Shown: positions 1-6,578 of the stretch, in pieces
Position numbering within the stretch: the first letter of the stretch is position 1
Layout of the letters: every line of letters begins with the position of its first letter
NCBI GenBank assembly: GCA_002372815.1
Contig: DFIR01000009.1
Coordinates: 1-43,787 of the forward strand
DNA: 43,787 nt
Source: Lachnospiraceae bacterium UBA3692
GTDB taxonomy: Bacteria > Bacillota > Clostridia > Lachnospirales > Lachnospiraceae
Reading direction: 5' to 3'
Position numbers and translations under genes: made by a program
The notes under the pieces: model-generated
Database searches by the model: none
What the model saw: only the letters and a program-made list of their open reading frames with translations
What the model was told of the DNA's origin: nothing

Positions 1-831
1 AACAAGCTGCGCGGCACCTTCAATGTTGTCGCTGTCAAGGCTCCCGGCTACGGCGACAGAAGGAAGGCCATGCTCGAGGATATCGCGATCCTTACCGGCG
101 GCACCGTGATCAGCTCCGATCTCGGCCTGGAGCTCAAGGATGCGACCATCGATGATCTCGGCCGCGCCAAGTCCGTCAAGGTCGCCAAAGAGAACACCGT
201 CATCGTGGACGGCCTCGGCGACAAGGCTGCTCTGGAAGCGAGAGTTGCCCAGATCAAGAAGCAGATCGAGGAGACCAAGTCCGATTTCGACAGAGAGAAG
301 CTGCAGGAGCGCCTTGCGAAGCTCGCAGGCGGTGTCGCAGTCATCCGCGTCGGTGCAGCTACCGAGACCGAGATGAAGGAAGCCAAGTTCCGCATGGAGG
401 ATGCCCTGAACGCCACGAGAGCGGCTGTTGAGGAAGGCATCATCTTCGGCGGCGGCAGCGCCTACATCCACGCCTCCAAGAAGGTTGCGAAGATCGTGGA
501 AGGTCTGTCCGGCGATGAGAAGACCGGCGCCCGCATCGTCCTGAAAGCTCTGGAAGCACCGCTTCACCAGATCGCGGAGAACGCAGGCCTCGGCGGCGAC
601 GTCATCGTCAACAAGGTCAGAGAGTCCGAGGTCGGCATCGGCTTCGACGCTTACAAGGAAGAGTACGTCAACATGATCGAAGCCGGCATCCTGGATCCCG
701 CCAAGGTCACCAGAAGCGCACTGCAGAACGCGACCAGCGTCGCATCCAGCTTCCTCACCACCGAAGCTGCAGTCGCCAACATCAAAGAACCCGCCCCGGC
801 CATGCCCGCCGGCGCCCCGGGAATGATGTGA
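1..831 (+). CDS. groEL: Chaperonin GroEL, C-terminal half (gene cut by the window edge)
   Basis: The reading frame is open from base 1 to the TGA at 829-831 and gives the last 276 residues of a protein that is normally about 540 long. GroEL forms the 14-mer cytosolic folding chamber that works with GroES and ATP. The visible part starts just before the near-invariant block AVKAPGYGDRRKAMLEDIA. It continues through the rest of the apical domain, the intermediate domain (GGGSAYIHA is the chaperonin GGG motif) and the C-terminal equatorial domain. It ends in a short Gly/Met/Pro-rich tail, GAPGMM, typical of GroEL. The N-terminal half, and probably groES, lie upstream of the window. A long hairpin terminator follows directly. 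The sequence is intact, so the truncation is only the window border. Confidence 0.98.
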   Translation, partial: NKLRGTFNVVAVKAPGYGDRRKAMLEDIAILTGGTVISSDLGLELKDATIDDLGRAKSVKVAKENTVIVDGLGDKAALEARVAQIKKQIEETKSDFDREKLQERLAKLAGGVAVIRVGAATETEMKEAKFRMEDALNATRAAVEEGIIFGGGSAYIHASKKVAKIVEGLSGDEKTGARIVLKALEAPLHQIAENAGLGGDVIVNKVRESEVGIGFDAYKEEYVNMIEAGILDPAKVTRSALQNATSVASSFLTTEAAVANIKEPAPAMPAGAPGMM

Positions 832-848
832 TCTAAAACAGTACCTGG

Positions 849-912
849 AAACAGTGACAGGATCCCGGAGGGAGAGCTCGTTCTCCCTCCGGGATCCTGT
901 CACTGTTTTCAG
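849..912 (+). terminator. Long hairpin terminator downstream of groEL
   Basis: Bases 849-875 and 882-908 are perfectly complementary (27 bp) around a 6-base loop, starting 18 bases after the groEL stop. A TTTT run forms the foot of the right arm. The stem is much longer than a usual intrinsic terminator and the U-tract is short, so an mRNA 3'-end stabiliser is also possible. Confidence 0.75.
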
Positions 913-1082
913 GCGGACAAGGCGCGAAGCGCCTCTGTCCGTCCACAGAGTCGGAATGCGGAGCATTCTGACTCTGTGGATGCTGTTTTATGATCACATC
1001 AGGAGGCTGTTTTCAGGCGGACAAGGCGCGAAGCGCCTCTGTCCGTCCGCAGAGTCGGAATGCGAAGCATTCTGACTCTTTT
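903..1082 (+). repeat. 73-bp double-hairpin element, two direct copies
   Basis: The same 73 bases occur at 903-975 and 1007-1079, offset by 104 bases with only two mismatches. Each copy contains an imperfect GC-rich hairpin (cggacaaggcg opposite cgcctctgtccg) and then a near-perfect hairpin of the agagtcggaatgc type. In copy 2 the second hairpin spans 1051-1079 with a 3-base loop and runs into TTTT, so it would work as an intrinsic terminator. No protein frame is supported here. Confidence 0.7.
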
Positions 1083-1139
1083 CCTGCGCGGGGCACAGGA
1101 GAGCTGCTTTGTGCGAGGTAAACTGCAGAGCATTCACCA

Positions 1140-1411
1140 GAGGCAGCCCGAGGTGAGGTGTACGGAAGCGGAACGGAATAGAGAGCAAAGCGGCCACAAA
1201 ACGTACATCAGGGGAAGCCAGAGGTGAGATGTATGAAAGTGGGACGGAATAGAGAGCAAAGCGGCCACAAAACGTACATCAGGGGAAGCCAGAGGTGGGA
1301 TGTATGAAAGAGGGACGGAATAGAGGACAGAGCGGCCACAAAACGTACATCAGAGGAAGCCAGGAGTGAGATGTATGAAAGAGGGACGGAATAGAGAACA
1401 GAGCGTCCATA
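1140..1411. repeat. Tandem 71-bp repeats, about 3.8 copies
   Basis: Copies begin at 1140, 1211, 1282 and 1353. The period is exactly 71 bases and the copies are highly similar; the last is shortened and runs into the folded segment at 1411. Each full unit has gatgtat near its start and gtacatc near its end (for example 1228-1234 and 1274-1280), which can pair in a 7-bp stem around about 40 bases. Because 71 is not a multiple of three, every copy shifts frame, so the minus-strand frames crossing it are unlikely to be genes. It is not a CRISPR array because there are no unique spacers. Confidence 0.85.
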
Positions 1412-1527
1412 AAAGTGTCCTGGCATGTCGCCATCACGCTCGGACAGCTTCTCCGGCCGCGCCGCAGGCCGGTTCTCCGCGTGAGCACGACAGGAACCGA
1501 CATTCCATATCCGGGAGAGACACTTTT
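1411..1527 (+). ncRNA. Candidate structured RNA, first half: extended hairpin
   Basis: Nested complementary arms bracket this stretch. The pairs are 1411-1419 with 1519-1527 (9 bp, perfect), 1421-1430 with 1498-1508 region (9 of 10), 1435-1439 with 1479-1483, and ccggcc with ggccgg around an 8-base loop near 1453-1472. Together they form one long hairpin with internal loops. Strand is uncertain because a hairpin reads similarly both ways. I see no good promoter directly upstream, and I could not match it to a known RNA family. Confidence 0.4.
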
Positions 1528-1533
1528 GAACGA

Positions 1534-1701
1534 GCGGGTTGATGTACCTGGTCTGTGCAGCGGATCTGCCGGGTCAAATGCCGCAGCTTCGGGCTGCGGC
1601 ATTTGTTGATCCCAATGTCTGAGGTCCCCGTTCTTCAGGACGGGGACCGAGTTGGATCATTGCCCGGCAGATGCGCCGCGCAGATCTAAGTACATCTCCG
1701 C
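1534..1701 (+). ncRNA. Candidate structured RNA, second half: three-way junction
   Basis: A long outer helix pairs 1541-1574 with 1662-1696 with only a few mismatches or bulges, and extends by gcgg (1534-1537) with ccgc (1698-1701). Inside it sit two branches. One is a perfect 13-bp hairpin, 1575-1587 with 1593-1605, closed by a UUCGG-type loop. The other is a stem, tgatcc (1607-1612) with ggatca (1654-1659), capped by the hairpin 1623-1631 with 1640-1648. This is far more pairing than expected for plain intergenic DNA. It is not recognisable to me as RNase P, SRP, tmRNA or 6S RNA. It lies about 200 bases upstream of rel, before the rel promoter. Confidence 0.5.
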
Positions 1702-1757
1702 GAAGTGAACTGTGGCTCTCACGGATATGGGAGGACGGCTCCTGTATTATTGTATAC

Positions 1758-1790
1758 ACAGCGCGCAGAGAACCGTCCCCTGCGCGCTGT
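1758..1790 (+). other. Perfect 10-bp hairpin upstream of the rel promoter
   Basis: Bases 1758-1767 pair perfectly with 1781-1790 around a 13-base loop. The loop contains ccgtcc (1773-1778), complementary to ggacgg at 1733-1738, so a pseudoknot or alternative pairing is possible. There is no T-run after it. It may be the 3' end of the upstream RNA or a weak terminator. Confidence 0.4.
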
Positions 1791-1820
1791 CCCCTGCCCG
1801 CGGCGTCAAACCGCGCGGTG

Positions 1821-1849
1821 TTGACGAACCGGCCAATTCAGAATATAAT
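1821..1849 (+). promoter_or_regulatory. Sigma-A-type promoter of rel
   Basis: TTGACG (1821-1826), a 17-base spacer and a perfect TATAAT (1844-1849). The predicted transcript start near 1856 leaves a leader of about 50 bases before the rel ATG at 1905. Confidence 0.8.
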
Positions 1850-1865
1850 TTCTTTACTTTATATA

Positions 1866-1880
1866 AACAGTCAGAAAATT
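1866..1880 (+). promoter_or_regulatory. CodY-box-like site in the rel leader
   Basis: The 15-mer aacagtcagaaaatt matches the published CodY consensus AATTTTCWGAAAATT at 12 of 15 positions, including the whole right half. It lies about 10-25 bases after the predicted rel transcript start. codY itself is in this window at 8739. Binding is inferred only. Confidence 0.4.
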
Positions 1881-1904
1881 TCCATAAAATTTGCGGAGAG
1901 ACTT

Positions 1905-4217
1905 ATGACGGACAGGATCATAAGGATGCCGGGTCAGAAGACGTATGACACCGGGACGATTGAAAATCTGGGCGAATATATCAGTCCCGAGGAATTGTAT
2001 CGGGATCTGATCGAGCGGGTCCGCAGGTACCATCCTTCCGATGATATTTCGCTGATCGAAAAGGCTTATGCGGCCGCGGCGGAAGCGCATGAAGGACAGC
2101 TGCGCAGATCCGGCGAGCCGTATATCATCCATCCGCTCTATGTGGCTGTGATCCTGGCGGATCTGGAAATGGACAAGGAGACCATCACCGCCGGTCTGCT
2201 TCACGACGTGGTCGAAGATACGATCATGACCAAGAAGGAGATCGAGGAGGCCTTCGGGGAGGACGTCGCGCTCCTGGTCGACGGCGTCACGAAGCTGCAG
2301 AAACTGAAACTTTCCGGCGATTATGCCGACAAGAACTCCGCGCAGCAGGAGATGCAGGCGCGCAATCTCCGCAAGATGTTCCTGGCGATGGCCAAGGACA
2401 TCCGTGTCATTCTGATCAAACTCGCCGACCGTCTCCACAACATGCGGACGCTCGGCCATATGCCCTCCGAGAAACAGCAGCGCATCGCGCAGGAGACGCT
2501 GGACATCTATTCTCCTCTTGCGGACCGTCTCGGGATCTCCCGCATCAAGGTGGAGCTCGACGATCTGTCTCTCAAATATCTGAAGCCCGAGATCTACTAC
2601 GATCTCGTCTCCAAAGTGGCACAGCGCAAGAGCGAGCGCGAGAAATACGTGCAGGAGATCGCGCAGGAGGTGCGGGAGCACATCGATGCCGCAGGGATCT
2701 CCGGTGCCACTGTCGACGGAAGAGTCAAGCATTTCTTCAGCATCTATAAGAAGATGGTCAACCAGGGCAAGTCCCTGGAGGAGATCTACGATCTCTTCGC
2801 GATCCGCATCATCGTGAAGAACGTGCAGGACTGCTACGCATGTCTCGGCATCATCCACGAGATGTACAAGCCGATGCCCGGCAGGATCAAGGACTACATC
2901 GCGATGCCCAAGGCCAACCGCTACCAGTCCCTGCACACGACCCTGATCGGTCCGACCGGACAGCCTTTTGAGATCCAGATCCGGACCTATGAGATGCACC
3001 GGGCAGCGGAATATGGTATCGCCGCCCACTGGAAATATAAAGAAGCTTCGAACGGACACAAGGTCGAAGTCGCGGAAGAGGAGAAGCTCAGCTGGCTCCG
3101 CCAGATCCTGGAGTGGCAGCAGGAGATGTCCGACAACCGGGAGTTCATGGACCTGTTGAAGAGCGACCTGGACCTCTTCTCTGACAATGTGTACTGTTTC
3201 ACGCCCCGCGGCGAGGTCAAGAACCTGCCGGCGGGTTCGACGCCGATCGATTTCGCCTATTCCATCCATTCGGCGGTGGGCAACCGGATGGTCGGCGCCA
3301 AGGTCAACGGCAAGCTGGTCAATATCGACTACCAGATCCAGAACGGCGACCGCGTGGAGATCGTGACGTCCCAGAACTCGCGGGGACCCAGCCTCGACTG
3401 GCTGAGCATCGCCCACAGCGTCTCCACGCGCAACAAGATCAACCAGTGGTTCCGCCAAGAGAAGAAAGAGGACAACATCTCCCGCGGCAAGGAACTGGTC
3501 GCCGCCTACTGCAAGGCCAAGAACATCAATTTCGCGGACCTGTCGCAGCCGGCGTATATGGAAGACGTCATGAAGCGCTACGGCTTCCGGGACTGGGATG
3601 CCGTGATGGCCGCCATCGGACACGGCGGACTAAAGGAAGGCCAGGTCGTCAACAAGCTGGTGGAGCTGTATGAGCAGGACCGCCGCGAACACCTGACCGA
3701 TGAGGAAGTCCTCAAGGAGATCGGCGAACAGAAGCCGCGCATCCGCTCCAAGGCACAGGGGAGCATCAATGTGCGGGGCATACACGATGTGGCGGTGCGT
3801 TTTTCCAAGTGCTGCAATCCGCTGCCGGGGGATGAGATCGTCGGTTTCATCACCCGCGGAAGAGGGGTGTCGATCCACAGGGCGGACTGCGTGAACGTGA
3901 TGAACCTCTCCCCGGAGGACCAGAACCGCCTGATCGAGGCGACCTGGAACGACGAGGCGACGGAGAAGGACGGCAGCAGCTTCATGGCGGAGATCAGCAT
4001 CTTCGCGAATGACCGCGCCGGCCTGCTGCAGGAGATCTCGAGAGTTTTCTCGGAGGAGAATCTGAGTATCATCCGTCTCAGCACCATGACGAGCAAACAG
4101 AAGATCGCGACGCTTGTGCTGAGCTTCGAAGTGCGCGATACGGCGCAGCTGGAGCAGATCTGCAACAAGATCCGCGTGATCCGCGACGTGCAGGCGGTCA
4201 AGAGGACCAACGGCTGA
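1905..4217 (+). CDS. relA: Bifunctional (p)ppGpp synthetase/hydrolase Rel
   Basis: This enzyme makes (p)ppGpp from ATP and GTP/GDP on starved ribosomes and also degrades it, so it sets the stringent response. The ATG at 1905 is preceded by GGAGAG and gives 770 residues; the frame is open further upstream, but that part lies in leader and non-coding sequence. The order is the long-Rel order: an N-terminal HD hydrolase domain with HDVVEDT (H100/D101), a synthetase domain with RYQSLHTT and EYGIAAHWKYKE, a TGS domain beginning near FTPRGEVKNLPAGST, a Cys-rich CCNPLPGDEI block, and a C-terminal ACT domain from about residue 694. The hydrolase motif is intact, so both activities are expected. It has its own promoter and a CodY-like site. 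An MBL hydrolase and hemZ follow closely, a common Firmicute order. Confidence 0.96.
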   Translation: MTDRIIRMPGQKTYDTGTIENLGEYISPEELYRDLIERVRRYHPSDDISLIEKAYAAAAEAHEGQLRRSGEPYIIHPLYVAVILADLEMDKETITAGLLHDVVEDTIMTKKEIEEAFGEDVALLVDGVTKLQKLKLSGDYADKNSAQQEMQARNLRKMFLAMAKDIRVILIKLADRLHNMRTLGHMPSEKQQRIAQETLDIYSPLADRLGISRIKVELDDLSLKYLKPEIYYDLVSKVAQRKSEREKYVQEIAQEVREHIDAAGISGATVDGRVKHFFSIYKKMVNQGKSLEEIYDLFAIRIIVKNVQDCYACLGIIHEMYKPMPGRIKDYIAMPKANRYQSLHTTLIGPTGQPFEIQIRTYEMHRAAEYGIAAHWKYKEASNGHKVEVAEEEKLSWLRQILEWQQEMSDNREFMDLLKSDLDLFSDNVYCFTPRGEVKNLPAGSTPIDFAYSIHSAVGNRMVGAKVNGKLVNIDYQIQNGDRVEIVTSQNSRGPSLDWLSIAHSVSTRNKINQWFRQEKKEDNISRGKELVAAYCKAKNINFADLSQPAYMEDVMKRYGFRDWDAVMAAIGHGGLKEGQVVNKLVELYEQDRREHLTDEEVLKEIGEQKPRIRSKAQGSINVRGIHDVAVRFSKCCNPLPGDEIVGFITRGRGVSIHRADCVNVMNLSPEDQNRLIEATWNDEATEKDGSSFMAEISIFANDRAGLLQEISRVFSEENLSIIRLSTMTSKQKIATLVLSFEVRDTAQLEQICNKIRVIRDVQAVKRTNG

Positions 4218-4242
4218 GCGCACAGAAAGGACCGGAACAAGG

Positions 4243-4872
4243 ATGGGCATTCAGATCGGATGTTATGTCATCGGCATGATCCAGACCAACTGCTACTATG
4301 TCTGGCGGGAAGGCAGCGATGCCTGCATCGTTTTCGACCCCGCGGATATGGGGCTGAAGCTGTATGAGGCGCTGGAGGAGAAGGAGCTCTCGGTACAGGC
4401 GATCTTCCTCACACACGGCCACTACGACCATATCTACGGCGTGGAAGCGCTCCGCAAGGCGAGCGGCGCGAGAGTGTACGCGCCGATGGCGGAGAAGGAT
4501 GTCTGTCTGGACCCGCAGCTCAACTGCAGCCGGGACTTCGGGCGTGTGTGCACCGTGTCAGCGGACAAGTGGCTCGCGGACGGCGAGACCGTCACGGAAG
4601 CCGGGATCACACTGCGCATGCTCCTGACACCCGGACATACGGAGGGGAGCAGCTGCTATTATATTGAAGAAGCCGGGGCGCTGATCAGCGGGGACACCCT
4701 CTTCGAGGAGTCCGTCGGACGCACGGATCTGCCCACCGGCAGCATGCGGGACCTGGTGGATTCCGTGAAGCAGAAGCTGTACGTCCTCCCGGACGAGACA
4801 GGGGTCTACCCCGGACACGGCGGATTCACGACGATCGGCCACGAGAAGACCTACAACTATTTTGTACATTGA
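4243..4872 (+). CDS. MBL-fold metallo-hydrolase (glyoxalase II-like)
   Basis: This 209-residue metallo-beta-lactamase-fold hydrolase carries the zinc motif HGHYDH at H58-H63. Further metal ligands are expected in the LLTPGHTEGSSCYY segment and in SGDTLFEESVGR, and a C-terminal HGG sits near the end (YPGHGGFTTIGHE). The pattern is that of the short YcbL/glyoxalase II-like group, which usually hydrolyses thioesters; the substrate cannot be read from sequence. It starts 25 bases after rel and its end abuts hemZ, so it is very likely cotranscribed with both. This rel-MBL-hemZ arrangement is frequent in clostridia. Confidence 0.9.
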   Translation: MGIQIGCYVIGMIQTNCYYVWREGSDACIVFDPADMGLKLYEALEEKELSVQAIFLTHGHYDHIYGVEALRKASGARVYAPMAEKDVCLDPQLNCSRDFGRVCTVSADKWLADGETVTEAGITLRMLLTPGHTEGSSCYYIEEAGALISGDTLFEESVGRTDLPTGSMRDLVDSVKQKLYVLPDETGVYPGHGGFTTIGHEKTYNYFVH

Positions 4873-4906
4873 ACCGGATGATGCGTGTCCGGATGCGGAG
4901 AAAAAT

Positions 4907-6433
4907 ATGATCGCGCTGGTCAATAAGGACCTGTTCAGATATGAGATCCACGCGCTGCTCAAGGCCTTCTTCCCGCGGGAAGAGGTCAAGGTGCGGCTGG
5001 AGGGAGAACCCTTGAAGGGGAACAGAGCACAGGCACTGCAGGAAGCGGCTCTGGATCCCTTTCTTTATGTGCGCTATGAGGAGAACGAGGCGGTGATGGA
5101 AGTCCGTTCAGATGCAGGCTCCTTTAAGAGAGTCTGCCGGAACGACCTCCTCCCGGAAGCGTGGCGCGTGCCGGAAGGCCTGCCCATGAATGAGAAGAGT
5201 CCGGAGCTTCGCTCGATGGTGAAGCACGTGCTCTACGACCTTCTGAAGGAAGTGACGGGACGGGAGCTCCCCTGGGGCGAACTGATCGGCATCCGTCCGA
5301 CCAAGATCGCGCGGGACCTGATCGCGGCAGGAGAGGCGCCGTCGGCGGCAGCTGCATATATGGAGGAGACGTACAGCGTGAGCGGTGAGAAGGCCGTGCT
5401 GGCCTCGGAGATCGCGGAGCGCGAACACAGACTGCTCTCACAGCTGCACGGCAGGGACGGCTACAGCATCTACATCGGCATTCCTTTCTGCCCGACGACC
5501 TGCCTGTACTGTTCGTTCCCTTCTTTTGCCCTTCATGCGTGGAAGGAGGAGACGGACCGCTATCTCGACGCCCTGGAGGCGGAGATGCAGGCCGCCGTGC
5601 GGCTCCCTTATCTGCAGGGGAAGTACCTGGACACGGTCTACATCGGCGGCGGCACGCCGACGACGCTGGAGGCGCCGCAGCTGGCCCGCCTGTTCGGGAT
5701 GATCCGGAAGTATTTTCCCATGGAGACGTGCCTCGAGTTCACCGTGGAAGCGGGACGCGCGGACAGCATCACCGCGGAGAAGCTCCGCGTGATCAGAGAG
5801 GCCGGTGTGACCAGGATCAGCATCAATCCGCAGACGATGCGGGATGAGACGCTGCGGCTCATCGGCAGGCGGCACACCTCCGCCCAGGTGGAGGAGGCGT
5901 TCGCCATGGCCCGGGAGGAAGGCTTCGACAACATCAACATGGATATCATCCTCGGCCTGCCCGGGGAGGACAGCAGCGACGTCCGCTACACGACAGAGCG
6001 GATCCGGCAGCTCGGCCCGGATTCCCTGACGGTCCACACGCTGGCGATCAAGAGAGGCTCCCGCCTGCAGAAGTGGATCGAGGAGAACGGCTACGAATCC
6101 CTGAAGGATACGGAAGCCGGGATGGAGGCGGCGGCGCAGGCGGCCGCGCAGATGGGAATGCTGCCGTACTATCTCTACCGGCAGAAGAACATGACCGGCA
6201 ACCTGGAGAACACCGGATATGCCGTCCCGGGCAAATTCGGGATCTACAATATCCTGATCATGGAGGAAGTGCAGTCGATCCTCGCCCTGGGGGCCGGCAG
6301 CATCTCCAAAGTCCTGCACGGCGGCGGCCGGATCGAGCGCGCGGACAACTGCAAAGATGTCCGCACCTACCTGGAGACCCTCCCGGAGATGATCCGCCGG
6401 AAGGAAGTTCTCTTCCGTGCGGACGAGGCATGA
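4907..6433 (+). CDS. hemZ: HemZ-type radical SAM coproporphyrinogen dehydrogenase-like protein
   Basis: I prefer the ATG at 4907 (508 residues) because GGAG precedes it by about six bases. A TTG at 4862 would add 15 residues and overlap the previous gene. The radical SAM cluster motif is CPTTCLYC (C195, C199, C202), followed by the GGGTPTTLE motif and the NINMDIILGLPGE segment typical of the HemN/HemW/HemZ superfamily. The roughly 190-residue N-terminal extension before the cluster is what separates HemZ from HemW. HemZ is described as an oxygen-independent coproporphyrinogen III dehydrogenase, but experimental support is thin and many anaerobes that carry it lack a haem pathway. No other haem gene is in this window. 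Confidence 0.9.
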   Translation: MIALVNKDLFRYEIHALLKAFFPREEVKVRLEGEPLKGNRAQALQEAALDPFLYVRYEENEAVMEVRSDAGSFKRVCRNDLLPEAWRVPEGLPMNEKSPELRSMVKHVLYDLLKEVTGRELPWGELIGIRPTKIARDLIAAGEAPSAAAAYMEETYSVSGEKAVLASEIAEREHRLLSQLHGRDGYSIYIGIPFCPTTCLYCSFPSFALHAWKEETDRYLDALEAEMQAAVRLPYLQGKYLDTVYIGGGTPTTLEAPQLARLFGMIRKYFPMETCLEFTVEAGRADSITAEKLRVIREAGVTRISINPQTMRDETLRLIGRRHTSAQVEEAFAMAREEGFDNINMDIILGLPGEDSSDVRYTTERIRQLGPDSLTVHTLAIKRGSRLQKWIEENGYESLKDTEAGMEAAAQAAAQMGMLPYYLYRQKNMTGNLENTGYAVPGKFGIYNILIMEEVQSILALGAGSISKVLHGGGRIERADNCKDVRTYLETLPEMIRRKEVLFRADEA

Positions 6434-6467
6434 AAATGTTTTCGTGCGGAATTTCATAATAATAAGC

Positions 6468-6496
6468 TTGCTATTTTATACGACTGCAGGTATATT
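6468..6496 (+). promoter_or_regulatory. Promoter upstream of topA
   Basis: TTGCTA (6468-6473), a 17-base spacer and TATATT (6491-6496), in the AT-rich gap after hemZ. It would give a leader of about 75 bases before the topA ATG. Confidence 0.55.
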
Positions 6497-6578
6497 TAGC
6501 AGGGATTGCTTTCCCAAGAGAAACAATTCGGCATAATCGTCAGACAATATACGGTGATTGAAAGAATCGGCAAACTAT

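Noticed and set aside
1140..1411. A CRISPR array
   Set aside because: The repeats are contiguous 71-bp units with no unique spacers, and there are no cas genes in the window.
994..1602. Minus-strand frames across the 71-bp repeats
   Set aside because: The repeat period is not a multiple of three, the peptide is a repeated low-complexity string that changes frame, and there are no ribosome sites.
1411..1701. 6S RNA, SRP RNA, RNase P RNA or tmRNA
   Set aside because: The three-way junction does not fit the single long hairpin with central bubble of 6S, and I find no SRP apical motif, RNase P core sequence or tRNA-like tmRNA ends. I left it unassigned.
1854..3623. A 589-residue minus-strand frame across rel
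   Set aside because: Same reasoning: rel is complete on the other strand, and this frame is a codon-bias shadow.
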